A stretch of DNA of 64,000 bases from Sphingomonas sp. CL5.1. GTDB lineage: Bacteria > Pseudomonadota > Alphaproteobacteria > Sphingomonadales > Sphingomonadaceae. The position numbers and the translations under genes were made by a program. The notes beneath the pieces were generated by a model. The model saw nothing but the letters and a program-made list of their open reading frames with translations, had not been told where the DNA came from and searched no databases. Where the stretch lies: the NCBI RefSeq assembly GCF_013344685.1, contig NZ_CP050137.1, forward strand, positions 248,001 through 312,000, read 5' to 3'. This document shows, one piece after another, positions 44,269-53,515 of this stretch; position 1 is the first letter of the stretch, and the number at the start of each line of letters is the position of its first letter.

Positions 44269-46135
44269 AGCGTTCGAGGCGCGCTTTGCCGATGCGGTCG
44301 AAAGGAGCTTTCGCGACGACGCAATCCGCACCGCCGTCCTGATCGATGATCAGTTTCCGGACTATCTCCGGATGAGCGATGCCACTGACGAAGAGTTCAG
44401 CGAGATCGCGCGCGCAAAGCACATATATGGCTTCATGCACGCCAAGGGTCTCATCTGCGATATCCAGAACTGGCGCGTCCCGGACGACATGGACGTGCAT
44501 CTTCTCGATAAGGCGCGAAAGAGCGACCTAATTCTCCTTGATTACCAGCTCGGTGCAGCCGGATCGAAGACGGCGCTCAAGATTCTGCGCCATCTCGCGG
44601 TGTCGTCGCACTTCAATCTGGTGGTGCTGTATACCGCCGAGGCTAACGCCAACACGGCGCTGACTGTGGCGACCGCAATGCGCGGGCTTGCCCCGGTTCA
44701 GGACGACACGGCGCCGTCTCCGGAAATTCTCGAAGCGGCCGAGGATATCCTTGCAGAGGAGCGCTTTTATGAAATCGACGCACCGGGGCTGCGTGACTAT
44801 TTGACCGACGGCAAGATCGGCTGGAACAACGACCTGCGCCAGTCCATGCAGACCGCCGGAATCCATCTCTCCAACCTCAAGAGTTTGGCTGATTATGTTG
44901 CCCGGCAATGGATCGCGACCCTCGTTGACGACTATGAGCCTGATGCAAGTGAGCTTCCTCTCGGTCTGAACATCGGGCCCGACCAGCCTATGTGGGTGCA
45001 TTGCGGAAGCTGCTTCGTAGCGATCGTCCAGAAGCTGCCATCGAGTTCCGAGGAGGACGAGGGAGAATACGTTTGGGGGCGGCTGGGTTCGGCGCTGCGT
45101 GCGTGGAAGCCGAACATTTACCGCCTGATTCTGTCCGAAATCCAGAATGCGCTGGAGTTGGAGGCCGTCGCGCATCACGAGAACTGGCTGGACGATGACC
45201 TGTCACTCGGGCTCGGACTTTATCTCTTGGAGAGCGACGAGGCCGCAAGCGGAGTATTGTCGCCGTCGGATATCGAGGGCTCGGCACAAAGTCTGATCGA
45301 CCGCTTCGTAGACATCATCAGGCGGCGGCTTGCGACCCACGACGGTATATCCAGGACCGCCAACGATCTTCTCAGCGCCCGGCTTTCCACGACGCTTGGC
45401 ACGGCGCCGGCCGGCGAGAGCGCCCGACGTATCCGTGCCCGCGAGCTGGCACATATCGCGGCGGATCGAAGCATCGATTGGCAGCAGAAGGTCGTGCCGG
45501 CCGTAAATGCCTTCATGGTATCGGATGCCTTCAGGGGCGGTCACGTTACGACGGGAACCGTCCTGCGGGACGCGGATGACGCCTTTTGGCTGTGCGCGTC
45601 ACCGGCATGTGACCTCGTCCCGCGCGAGGACGGGCCGATCGTCGTCCAGCTAATCAAGCTGGAGAAGACCGGGGCACCGCCCGAAAGGTTCACGCCTGGG
45701 GAATTTGTCGTGGTCGGAAGCACGCGTGAGATCACGATCTTGCGTGCGCTCGACAAGAAGGGACGGCAGCCGGCATTGACGATGCTCGTCCTTCCCGGCG
45801 GCACGAGGGTAAGCCGCGACGGCGGGCGTGCAACCACCAGCGGTTGGTTCGCTACTGAGGCTGGCCTTCGCGCTGCCTCCGCGGCGCAGGGATTCCCAGC
45901 CGCAGCCGCCCCCGAGGCTGCAGCACCAGCGCAGGAGATCCCCGCTCCGGTCGGGGAAAATGCAAATGCGTTGGACATCGAAGCTCTGCCCGAACTTCCG
46001 GGCGAGGCGGCGCAAGCAGACGCGCCTTTTGTCCTCGAAATTGTTGCACAGTTAAGGAGTGCGTTCGCGACACGCTTCCTGATGGCGGCGGGGCAGCATC
46101 AATCCCGCATCGGCGTCGACTACGTCGATCCCTGA
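44258..46135 (+). CDS. Receiver-domain protein with unknown C-terminal effector region
   Basis: A 625-residue protein starting at GTG 44258. The N-terminus is a receiver-like domain: acidic pair D30/D31 in LIDDQFP, likely phospho-acceptor D95 in DLILLDYQL, and the switch threonine T126 in VVLYTAEAN. The gap between the acidic pair and D95 (about 64 residues) is longer than in usual receivers. Residues ~130-520 are helical and of no family I recognise, with a conserved-looking WLCASPACDLVPRE segment near residue 450. An Ala/Pro-rich linker (about residues 540-575) leads to a short C-terminal helix. It has no DNA-binding domain of known type, so it is probably an effector or scaffold controlled by the upstream kinase module. 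Confidence 0.75.
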   Translation: MELEAFEARFADAVERSFRDDAIRTAVLIDDQFPDYLRMSDATDEEFSEIARAKHIYGFMHAKGLICDIQNWRVPDDMDVHLLDKARKSDLILLDYQLGAAGSKTALKILRHLAVSSHFNLVVLYTAEANANTALTVATAMRGLAPVQDDTAPSPEILEAAEDILAEERFYEIDAPGLRDYLTDGKIGWNNDLRQSMQTAGIHLSNLKSLADYVARQWIATLVDDYEPDASELPLGLNIGPDQPMWVHCGSCFVAIVQKLPSSSEEDEGEYVWGRLGSALRAWKPNIYRLILSEIQNALELEAVAHHENWLDDDLSLGLGLYLLESDEAASGVLSPSDIEGSAQSLIDRFVDIIRRRLATHDGISRTANDLLSARLSTTLGTAPAGESARRIRARELAHIAADRSIDWQQKVVPAVNAFMVSDAFRGGHVTTGTVLRDADDAFWLCASPACDLVPREDGPIVVQLIKLEKTGAPPERFTPGEFVVVGSTREITILRALDKKGRQPALTMLVLPGGTRVSRDGGRATTSGWFATEAGLRAASAAQGFPAAAAPEAAAPAQEIPAPVGENANALDIEALPELPGEAAQADAPFVLEIVAQLRSAFATRFLMAAGQHQSRIGVDYVDP

Positions 46136-46558
46136 CGCTGGCGCGCGGCAGCTTTTTGGGGCCGAGGAGTCGCGCTCCAAACAACCAAGACGAGGCGCGA
46201 TCCAGCCATCTCACGAAACGGACTCGAACTTCCTGCCGTCATACACTGCCGTGGCTACGCTATTGAGTACCGAGGGTAGCGCAAACGAGTCAGCGCACGA
46301 CGTAGTGCGCGCCATGCGTCGATTGCCCTTAAGGGAGTGCAGATCCATTCAGACTTGGCATTTACTGACCCGGGCTGGAGGAATACACCGAAGCGCATGT
46401 CGGAAAGTCGGGCGCCTTCAGCAATCACCTCGAATTTGACGATGCTGTCATTGAGGAGCCGGTCACGTCATCGCGCAAATCGGCGAGGATACGGCGCGGT
46501 AGGTGCTGCGGAACGCAGGGATCGACGGCGGAAACACTGAGGGTGCCTGCGGCACGCA
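46136..46558. other. Gene-less, probably decayed segment
   Basis: This 423-base stretch lies between the end of the receiver gene and the convergent end of malate synthase. It has short open frames only, without ribosome binding sites. One frame contains HSDLAFTDPGWRNTPKR followed in another frame by SGAFSNHLEFDDAVIEEPV, as if a coding sequence had been frameshifted. No terminator or RNA gene was seen. Confidence 0.4.
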
Positions 46559-48676
46559 TTATGCGGGGGAACCTCCCGCCTGCTGCTGCTTGTATCGAGC
46601 ACGGTATGAATGAAGCAGTGGCTCGGTGTAGCCGTTGGGCTGCACCCGTCCCTCGAATATCAACGAACGCGCAGCTTCGAATGCCAAGCTTACTTTTTCA
46701 CCGCTGATCAACGGCAGATATATCCGATCACCGGCATTCTGCCTGTCCACCTTTACGGCCATCCGGCGAAGCGAGTTTTCAACGTCGTCGGCGCTGACGA
46801 CGCCGTGCAGCAGCCAGTTTGCGATATGCTGCGAGGATATCCGGAGCGTCGCCCTATCCTCCATCAGGCCAACGTCGTGAATATCAGGGACCTTCGAACA
46901 GCCAACACCTTGGTCAATCCATCGGACGACGTAACCGAGAATGCCTTGGGTATTGTTATCAAGCTCCTCTCGCAACTCGTCCTCTTGCCAGTTTCGCCCC
47001 CCCGCCAAGGGCAGGGCTAGCAACCGCTCTAGGGGCGCCACCGGTTCACCGCGTCGCTCCGCCTGGCGGACTGAGACATTGACTGCATGATAATGGGTGG
47101 CGTGCAGCGTTGCGGCGGTAGGCGACGGAACCCACGCCGTGCTGGCGCCGGCCTGGGGGTGCGCGATCTTCTGCGCAATCATATCCGCCATCATGTCAGG
47201 GGCGGCCCACATGCCCTTGCCGATCTGTGCTCGGCCCCCGAGCCCGCACGCTAGTCCGATCTGGACGTTGCGATCTTCATAAGCGCCGATCCAATCGGCC
47301 GCCTTCATCTCGCTTTTCCGAACCATCGGCCCAGCGAGCATCGAAGTATGAATCTCGTCGCCCGTACGATCGAGAAATCCCGTATTTATGAAAACGATCC
47401 GGTTCCTCACAGCGTAGATGCAGGCAGCAAGATTGGCGGACGTACGGCGCTCCTCGTCCATGATCCCGACTTTGATCGTATAGCGAGGGAGGCTGAGCAT
47501 ATCCTCTATCGCATCGAAGAGCCGATCGGTAAAAGCGGCCTCATCGGGTCCGTGCATTTTCGGCTTCACGATATAGAGCGAGCCTCGCCGGCTATTGCCC
47601 TTTCGACCCTTCAGATCATGCAGGGCGATGACCGCAGTCAGGACGCCGTCCAATATGCCCTCGGGAGCCTCCGAGCCATCGGGCAGGCGCACCGCTGGAG
47701 TTGTCATCAAGTGACCCACATTGCGGACAAGAAGAAGGCTGCGGCCGGAAAGAGCGAATGTGCTTCCATCTGACGCTGTATATGCGCGATCGGGATTCAG
47801 GCGGCGGGTGACCATTCGGCCATTCTTCTGAAAGCTGTCCTCGAGGGTGCCCTTCATCAGACCGAGCCAGTTGCGATAGGCCGCGATCTTGTCTGCCGCA
47901 TCGATTGCGGCAACCGAATCCTCAAGATCGCATATGGTCGACACTGCAGATTCGAGAATAATGTCGGCGATGCCTGCCGGGTCATCCCGGCCGATGGGGT
48001 GATCGTGATCAATGACGACCTCGATATGGAGGCCATTATGCCGAAAGAGCAGATTGTCGCCATTTCGTCCCGCCAACAACGCCGGGTCGGACAACGACAA
48101 TTCCCCGCCTTTCCAGCGCCGCCAACTCCCATTTGCAAGCGGTATCGCCCTGTCGAGGAAGCGCTTGGCCCAATCGACGACTTTTTCGCCGCGCTTGGCG
48201 TCATAACCGCCGGCCTCGACCTTCGTACCGACGACGTCGCTCCCGTAGAGTGCGTCGTACAAGCTGCCCCAGCGCGCGTTCGCAGCGTTGAGAAGAAAGC
48301 GCGCATTCAAGATCGGCACAACCAGCTGCGGACCCGATATCGCGGACAGTTCTTCGTCGACATTGTCAGCGCCAACAAGGAAAGGCGCCGGCTCGTCGAC
48401 CAGGTATCCGATCGATCGAAGGAAGCTTAGATAGGCTTTCTGGTCTATAGGCTCGCTTGCACGAGCGTCGTACCAGCCATCGAGTTGCTCCTGGATACGG
48501 TCGCGCACTCGAAGCAACTGAGCGTTCTCTTGCGCAAAAGCGGAATAGATCGCTTCCAGTCCTCGCCAGAATACCGAAGCGCTGATGTCGGTGCCGGGAA
48601 GAACCTCTTGTTCGACGAAATCCACAAGCGCGCCGGAGACCGACAGCCTACCTATTTCAGTCATAGCCTTTGTCAT
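46559..48676 (-). CDS. glcB: Malate synthase G
   Basis: A 705-residue cytosolic enzyme that condenses glyoxylate and acetyl-CoA to malate. Motifs are complete: [33 protein letters not shown] sequence ([14 protein letters not shown] here), [36 protein letters not shown], and [22 protein letters not shown] with the catalytic aspartate. The frame extends to 48757, but the natural start is ATG 48676 (or 48664). It faces away from the dehalogenase gene across a 383-base A/T-rich region. Its usual partners (glycolate oxidase) are not adjacent; likely glyoxylate sources are suggested by genes at 49-64 kb. Confidence 0.95.
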   Translation of the reverse strand: MTKAMTEIGRLSVSGALVDFVEQEVLPGTDISASVFWRGLEAIYSAFAQENAQLLRVRDRIQEQLDGWYDARASEPIDQKAYLSFLRSIGYLVDEPAPFLVGADNVDEELSAISGPQLVVPILNARFLLNAANARWGSLYDALYGSDVVGTKVEAGGYDAKRGEKVVDWAKRFLDRAIPLANGSWRRWKGGELSLSDPALLAGRNGDNLLFRHNGLHIEVVIDHDHPIGRDDPAGIADIILESAVSTICDLEDSVAAIDAADKIAAYRNWLGLMKGTLEDSFQKNGRMVTRRLNPDRAYTASDGSTFALSGRSLLLVRNVGHLMTTPAVRLPDGSEAPEGILDGVLTAVIALHDLKGRKGNSRRGSLYIVKPKMHGPDEAAFTDRLFDAIEDMLSLPRYTIKVGIMDEERRTSANLAACIYAVRNRIVFINTGFLDRTGDEIHTSMLAGPMVRKSEMKAADWIGAYEDRNVQIGLACGLGGRAQIGKGMWAAPDMMADMIAQKIAHPQAGASTAWVPSPTAATLHATHYHAVNVSVRQAERRGEPVAPLERLLALPLAGGRNWQEDELREELDNNTQGILGYVVRWIDQGVGCSKVPDIHDVGLMEDRATLRISSQHIANWLLHGVVSADDVENSLRRMAVKVDRQNAGDRIYLPLISGEKVSLAFEAARSLIFEGRVQPNGYTEPLLHSYRARYKQQQAGGSPA

Positions 48677-48847
48677 CGATACCGTCTCCGCACTATTTCT
48701 CGGACAGGCGCACTCGGGAAAATGCAACGAAGCGGCCCGCGCACCGGCCTTCGCCATTGGCCCACATCTTCCAAGCCTGCGAATCTGTCGATTACCGAAA
48801 ATTCGCGCTTTCTGATGTGAATATCATTCAATACGGAAATTGAGATG

Positions 48848-48864
48848 GATCATATTATGTGATC
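48848..48864. promoter_or_regulatory. Candidate operator GATCATATTATGTGATC
   Basis: A 17-base palindrome with eight paired positions (one G-T) around a central T, in the region shared by malate synthase G and the dehalogenase. The form resembles sites of GntR-type regulators that control lactate/glycolate genes, but that is only resemblance. Confidence 0.4.
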
Positions 48865-48896
48865 GAGCATTAGTTTTGACAAAATCGATCTTTGAT

Positions 48897-48910
48897 TTGC
48901 ACCTGTGCAA
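48897..48910. promoter_or_regulatory. Candidate operator TTGCACCTGTGCAA
   Basis: Perfect 6-base arms with a 2-base centre, 33 bases after the preceding palindrome. It may be a second regulator site in this divergent region. Confidence 0.35.
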
Positions 48911-49059
48911 TTCCCTGTCGATATCATACTATTACAGTTGCTACCCGATACGTCGCGGTGATAGGATGTTCGACAACGGCGCCTCGATACCACTTAGATG
49001 TTATTATCGAGTCATCCGTGAATTTCCACTTCAACATAGTCGAGATAGGGCGAGCGATC

Positions 49060-49716
49060 ATGAAGCCGGCATATCTGTTCGATGCATATGGTACTGTCCT
49101 CGATGTCCATGCAGCCGTGCGTCGCCACTCCGAATCCATCGGCCCGGATTTCCAGGCCTTCTCAGATCTATGGCGCGCGAAGCAGCTGGAATATTCGTGG
49201 GTGCGTACCTTGATGGGCAACTACGAAAATTTCTGGCAGCTGACGCAGGATGCCTTGGACCATGTCCTGCGTTTATTCGGATCCGTCGATCCGGCAATTC
49301 GCAAGGAGCTTCTGGATGCATATCTGCGACTTGAACCCCACGACGGGGCGCTGGAGGCCCTGACAGACCTCAAAGCCAAGGGCGCTCGGCTGGCGTTTCT
49401 GTCAAATGGCACGTCGACAATGCTTCGGACGGCGACGGTGGCCGCCGGCCTTGACGAGATACTCGAGGCACCGTTCTCAATTGATGCGGTTGGAAATTTC
49501 AAGACGCATCCGCTGGCTTATTCCGTCTACTCGTCGCGGTGGGCACTGGATCGTGCGGAGATCGCCTTTGTTTCGTCGAACCGCTGGGATATCGCAGGAG
49601 CTACCAAGGCCGGATTTTACACAATTTGGGTTAACCGCAGCGGCATGCCAGACGAATATCTCGACGCGGCTCCCAAGCGCGTCATCGGCTCGCTTGTCGA
49701 GCTTCTAAGCGACTAA
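49060..49716 (+). CDS. L-2-haloacid dehalogenase (HAD superfamily)
   Basis: A 218-residue hydrolase of the haloacid dehalogenase type II family. The nucleophile D8 is in FDAYGTVLD, motif II is LSNGTSTML, the lysine is in GNFKTHPLAYSVY, and motif III is VSSNRWDIAGATKAGF; together these match L-2-haloacid dehalogenases rather than phosphatases. Such enzymes convert L-2-chloropropionate to D-lactate or haloacetate to glycolate. The ATG at 49060 opens the conserved strand. It is next to malate synthase G, so a route haloacetate, glycolate, glyoxylate, malate is conceivable, though no glycolate oxidase is visible. Confidence 0.87.
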   Translation: MKPAYLFDAYGTVLDVHAAVRRHSESIGPDFQAFSDLWRAKQLEYSWVRTLMGNYENFWQLTQDALDHVLRLFGSVDPAIRKELLDAYLRLEPHDGALEALTDLKAKGARLAFLSNGTSTMLRTATVAAGLDEILEAPFSIDAVGNFKTHPLAYSVYSSRWALDRAEIAFVSSNRWDIAGATKAGFYTIWVNRSGMPDEYLDAAPKRVIGSLVELLSD

Positions 49717-49900
49717 GTCGCGAGCGTTGACGAAATTATTGCCCTCTTGGCTATTTCGATGGGCCAGAACCCAGACCGCTCCGTTGCAGTGCAGTCTCGG
49801 CGCAGGTCCACCGGGCTCGCGATCCTGAAGCCCACCCCATCCGCAAGCGGGCCGATCCATAGGAGTTCGCGGGGCAGGCTCGTTTCCAATGTTCCTACCC

Positions 49901-51070
49901 TCACCGGTCTTGCGCATGGCGACGGTGAGATTGAAGCGCCGTGAGGCCGAGCAGCAACGACACTATCACGGCCGACGCACTCAGGATGCCAAGCGATTCA
50001 AATGATCCGCCGCCTACGATATTGCCGCCGACGGCAGGGCCGATTGCGGCGCCAAGAGACTGCACGGCGCCGGCGCCGGTAATCGCCCTTCCCGATCGAT
50101 CGACCACGGCGATCAGGGACATCCCGATTACGACAGAAAATCCATAGAAGAACGACCACCCAAAGATCGCGATCGCGAAATATGGGAGGCCTGCGTGCCC
50201 ATATGCCAGAAGCAAGCAAAAAGCGCTCAGGCAGAATTGAACGACGATCAGGAGCGGCCCTCGACCTAGACGGCGACTGATCCACGACGCCGCGATGCAT
50301 CCAGCGGCGTTGGCAATGAGGGCAAAAGAAAGAACATACCCCGTCGCCGAAAGGGAGTTGCCGTGCGAAACTCCGATCTGCTGCGCAAAGATCCAGATGC
50401 TCGTTCCACCGCCGAACAGGAAGAGCATGGCAAGCAGGCTTAGAATACTGGCCAAGCTGCCGTCATGCCTGTGCGCGGCGGGTTCGTCGAAGGACTGCGT
50501 GATGCGGCCGGGCAGGAAAGGCACGCACGACAAGAAGAGAAGCATGGCGATCGCGGTCAGGAAAGTCAGGCCTGGCATGCCCGCCGAAGGAATGGCCCAA
50601 GCTGTCGCCGTGGCCATGACGATAGCCACCGTTGCGACCTGGCCTCCAGTCCCAAATCCGAAGTTTCGGTCCGGATCACCAGAGCTTCCGATTATGCGGC
50701 ACGCGATAGCATAGATCACGCCGGAGCCGAGGCCGGCTGCAAAAAGCGAGGGGTAAAGAACGGCAACATCGGTGATAAGCCCGCTCGTGCCTATCAGGGC
50801 GAGCGATATCATACCGGCGATAGCGGACAGTTTGCGGATTCCGAACCGTGGAATCCACCAGACGGCTGAAGCGGTGCTCGCCACAAACCCACAGAGGTAA
50901 GCCGTCCCGATATATCCTGCCATATTGGGGGACAAGGCCAATCGTGGCGCCTGCGTGCCGATGTAGAGTGGCAGGATCCCATAAACCATTGTTCCAAACC
51001 AGAAGAGGATTACGCCAGCGGCCACCTCCCTTCCGGAGTTCAATGCGTCCTTCCGATCGTTTCTCTGCAT
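49901..51070 (-). CDS. MFS transporter, possible aromatic-acid carrier
   Basis: A 389-residue major-facilitator protein with about twelve hydrophobic segments (for example VILFWFGTMVYGILPLYIG and AGYIGTAYLCGFVAS). It lies 126 bases downstream of the pca operon on the same strand, so it may import protocatechuate or a related acid, but it is shorter than PcaK-type carriers and lacks an obvious DGXD aromatic-acid motif. Its frame overlaps nothing else real. The substrate remains uncertain. Confidence 0.82.
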   Translation of the reverse strand: MQRNDRKDALNSGREVAAGVILFWFGTMVYGILPLYIGTQAPRLALSPNMAGYIGTAYLCGFVASTASAVWWIPRFGIRKLSAIAGMISLALIGTSGLITDVAVLYPSLFAAGLGSGVIYAIACRIIGSSGDPDRNFGFGTGGQVATVAIVMATATAWAIPSAGMPGLTFLTAIAMLLFLSCVPFLPGRITQSFDEPAAHRHDGSLASILSLLAMLFLFGGGTSIWIFAQQIGVSHGNSLSATGYVLSFALIANAAGCIAASWISRRLGRGPLLIVVQFCLSAFCLLLAYGHAGLPYFAIAIFGWSFFYGFSVVIGMSLIAVVDRSGRAITGAGAVQSLGAAIGPAVGGNIVGGGSFESLGILSASAVIVSLLLGLTALQSHRRHAQDR

Positions 51071-51196
51071 GTTTCCCAGCGCGCTGATTTTTCCGAGCGG
51101 GTTAGCCCGTGGGCTTCGGTCAGTCCTCTTCCAAACGAGATAGATGTTATTCGATCGTCTTCGTTCATGAGAACAGATCGTTCTCGATACGTCTGG

Positions 51197-52369
51197 CTAA
51201 ACGATCTCGGAAATGATCTTGGTAGCTTCACCAAATGCGGTATTGGCGACGGGGACCCCTGCGTAGATGGCGATTTGCATCAGCACTTCTTTGAGTTCGT
51301 CCTGCGTGAACCCTCCTTGAGCCAGCCCCGCGCGCACGTGAAGGGCATATTCTTCCCATCTTCCGAGACTCGCAGTTGTGGCTACAACGATCAATCGCCG
51401 CGTCCGCTCGTCAAGGCCGGGACGACTCCATATTTCGTTCCAAGCGATACGGGTGATCATAGCCTGAAAGTCTTCGTTGAAAGAAGTGCGTCCGGCGAGC
51501 GATCTGTCTACCCATTCGTCGCCAAGAATTGCGCGCCGTGTCACCAGACCGGCCTCGAAAAGGATGTCTCTGGCGGATGTCACAGTCGATTTGGTGCCGA
51601 AGAATCGAACGATTGCCGATGCCAATGCTGCTGGATCCTCGATAGCGGGAAGATGCCCGGTCTTGAGGCGCACCGCTTTTGCATCGGGAATGCTTGCTGC
51701 CAGGAATTCCCCATGTCCAAGAAACGGTGTGGAGATATCATCGTCTCCGGTGATGACGAGCGTTGGCACGGCGATGGCGCCGAGACGGTCCGCGATATCC
51801 ATGTCGCGAATTGCTGCGGCACAGCCGGCATATCCGGTGTCGGAGCTGTTCACGAGCGCCCGCCACGCCGAGCTCACCTCTGCGGCACGGTTCTCGATGA
51901 ACTTCGGCGAGAAGAAGCGATTTATCGCGGCATCTGCGATGGCTTCCGTGCCGTTGGACCGGACGGCTGCGACCCTGTCTGTCCAAATCGCCTTGTCCAT
52001 CGTGGCGGAGGTACAGATCAATGCAAGGCCTGCCACTCTCCGAGGATGGTTGATCGCCATATCCATGGCGATCATCCCGCCGAGAGAAATCCCAGCAATG
52101 ATCGCCTTTTCTACATTCGCTGCGTCCATCACCGCGACGGTGTCTGAACCGAGCACATCAAGGCTGTAGTCGCCCCCCGGCGCGTCCGAAGCGCCATGAC
52201 CACGGTTGTCAAGGCGTATAAGCCGATAATGCGGCAGGAGATGAGGAAGCGCCTTGTCCCACAAGCTCATGTCGGTACCGATTGAGTTTATCAGGACGAT
52301 GGCTGGCAACTCTGCGGAGCCTTGCTCCTTCCAGTATAACCGGACCCCGTTATGCTTTGTGAACGGCAT
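51197..52369 (-). CDS. pcaL: Fused 3-oxoadipate enol-lactonase / 4-carboxymuconolactone decarboxylase
   Basis: A 390-residue bifunctional protein. Residues ~1-255 form an alpha/beta-hydrolase (PcaD) with nucleophile GISLGG, the aspartate in ITGDDDIS, and histidine in KTGHLPAIEDP. Residues ~265-390 are a carboxymuconolactone decarboxylase domain (PcaC) with EIWSRPGLDERTRRLIVVA and EYALHVRAGLAQGGFT. It performs two successive steps of the 3-oxoadipate pathway to 3-oxoadipate. This fusion is known in other bacteria. It is the last recognised pca gene; pcaB ends 12 bases upstream. Confidence 0.95.
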   Translation of the reverse strand: MPFTKHNGVRLYWKEQGSAELPAIVLINSIGTDMSLWDKALPHLLPHYRLIRLDNRGHGASDAPGGDYSLDVLGSDTVAVMDAANVEKAIIAGISLGGMIAMDMAINHPRRVAGLALICTSATMDKAIWTDRVAAVRSNGTEAIADAAINRFFSPKFIENRAAEVSSAWRALVNSSDTGYAGCAAAIRDMDIADRLGAIAVPTLVITGDDDISTPFLGHGEFLAASIPDAKAVRLKTGHLPAIEDPAALASAIVRFFGTKSTVTSARDILFEAGLVTRRAILGDEWVDRSLAGRTSFNEDFQAMITRIAWNEIWSRPGLDERTRRLIVVATTASLGRWEEYALHVRAGLAQGGFTQDELKEVLMQIAIYAGVPVANTAFGEATKIISEIV

Positions 52370-52381
52370 CGATATCCCTCG

Positions 52382-53515
52382 TCAGAGGTTTAGAAGTTCG
52401 CGGACGATGCCTTCGCTTTCGCCTATGTCATTCCCCAAGGCGGAAGCCGCGAGATTGCAAGCTATGGCATCTCCATCGATTTGGAGGCCTTCGATCGTAA
52501 CGACCATCGAGCCTATTGCTCCGGCGGCGATGGAAAAGAGATCCGCCAGAATTGAAGCCTCTGTCTGCCATCCACCGAGCCCCCGCTCCTGTTCCTGGGG
52601 AAGGCCCCCCAGCAATGTGGCAACCAGTCCGGGCGCGCGATGCGCAGCGGATAGAGCGACTTGGCAGCCTGTCGGGTTCCGTTTGTGCGGCATCGCAGAG
52701 GACCCGCCACGGCCCGGGACGACCGGCTCAAGAGCTTCCCGAATATGGTCCTGCGACAGCAAGGCGATATCCTTTGCCATTTTGCCAACGGTGCCAACCA
52801 GGATGCCGACGCTCGTGCCGATCGCGGCCACGGCGATTCTGCGGCTATGCCAAGGAGGCGCAGGTTTCAGCTGCAACGCGCTGGATAGCCGGCGCGCGAC
52901 CGCAGAGCCTCTGCCCGACATGCCTGCCCGCGTCCCCGAGGCCCCGCCAAGCTGAACGCATATGTACGCGCCGGCGTCGGCTCGCATGCGCGCCGCTGCC
53001 TCGGCGATCCCCGCACGCCATTGGGCGATCCGCAGTCCAAAAGATATTGGCATCGCATTCTGCATCAACGTCCTGCCTACGGCAGGCACGCGGCGATAGT
53101 TTTCCGCCAAGGCTGTCAGGGCAAGGTCGAGACGATCGGCATCGTCGATCAGCAATGCGGAGGCTTCTCTCGCCTGCATCATCATCACCGTGTCAGCCAG
53201 GTCCTGACTGGTCGCGCCCTTGTGGACCGCCATCGCCGTCTCTGGCGCCATCGCCGAACGGATCCTGCCGATCAGCGGTATCGCGAGCGTACCTGCGAAC
53301 GCAGCCTCGTCGGCGAGGATTTGAGGGTCGATGGCGAGCGACGCGCAGACGGCGCCGATCTCATCGGCGACGCGTTCCTCGATGATCGCTTCTGCGGCTT
53401 GAGCCTGCGCCAATGCAGCCTCAAATTCCAGGGCGTGTTTGACGGTCGAGCGGTCGTCATAGACCGCCAGCATCGCCGGCGTTGTCGCTGAACGATCGTG
53501 AAGGAGCCTGCTCAC
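52382..53515 (-). CDS. pcaB: 3-carboxy-cis,cis-muconate cycloisomerase
   Basis: A 377-residue protein of the fumarase/aspartase superfamily. The signature SSAMPHKRNPTGCQVALSAA is clear, along with VHKGATSQDLADTVMMMQ and GRTLMQNAMPISFG. It converts carboxymuconate to 4-carboxymuconolactone. It is at the short end for the family, but the active-site regions are present. It overlaps pcaG by 4 bases, and pcaL follows. Confidence 0.93.
   Translation of the reverse strand: MSRLLHDRSATTPAMLAVYDDRSTVKHALEFEAALAQAQAAEAIIEERVADEIGAVCASLAIDPQILADEAAFAGTLAIPLIGRIRSAMAPETAMAVHKGATSQDLADTVMMMQAREASALLIDDADRLDLALTALAENYRRVPAVGRTLMQNAMPISFGLRIAQWRAGIAEAAARMRADAGAYICVQLGGASGTRAGMSGRGSAVARRLSSALQLKPAPPWHSRRIAVAAIGTSVGILVGTVGKMAKDIALLSQDHIREALEPVVPGRGGSSAMPHKRNPTGCQVALSAAHRAPGLVATLLGGLPQEQERGLGGWQTEASILADLFSIAAGAIGSMVVTIEGLQIDGDAIACNLAASALGNDIGESEGIVRELLNL

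Larger units (their letters stand above)
48677..49059. other. Divergent intergenic region with two palindromes
   Basis: This 383-base region separates malate synthase G and the dehalogenase gene and is the most A/T-rich segment of the window. It holds the palindromes entered at 48848-48864 and 48897-48910. A TTGACA at 48886-48891 could serve as a -35 element for the rightward gene. No gene was seen. Confidence 0.6.

Noticed and set aside
49705-49917. Short frames between the dehalogenase and MFS genes
   Set aside because: No ribosome site or conserved features; treated as intergenic.
50676-51087. Plus-strand frames antisense to the MFS gene near 51 kb
   Set aside because: They are shadows of the twelve-segment transporter on the minus strand.
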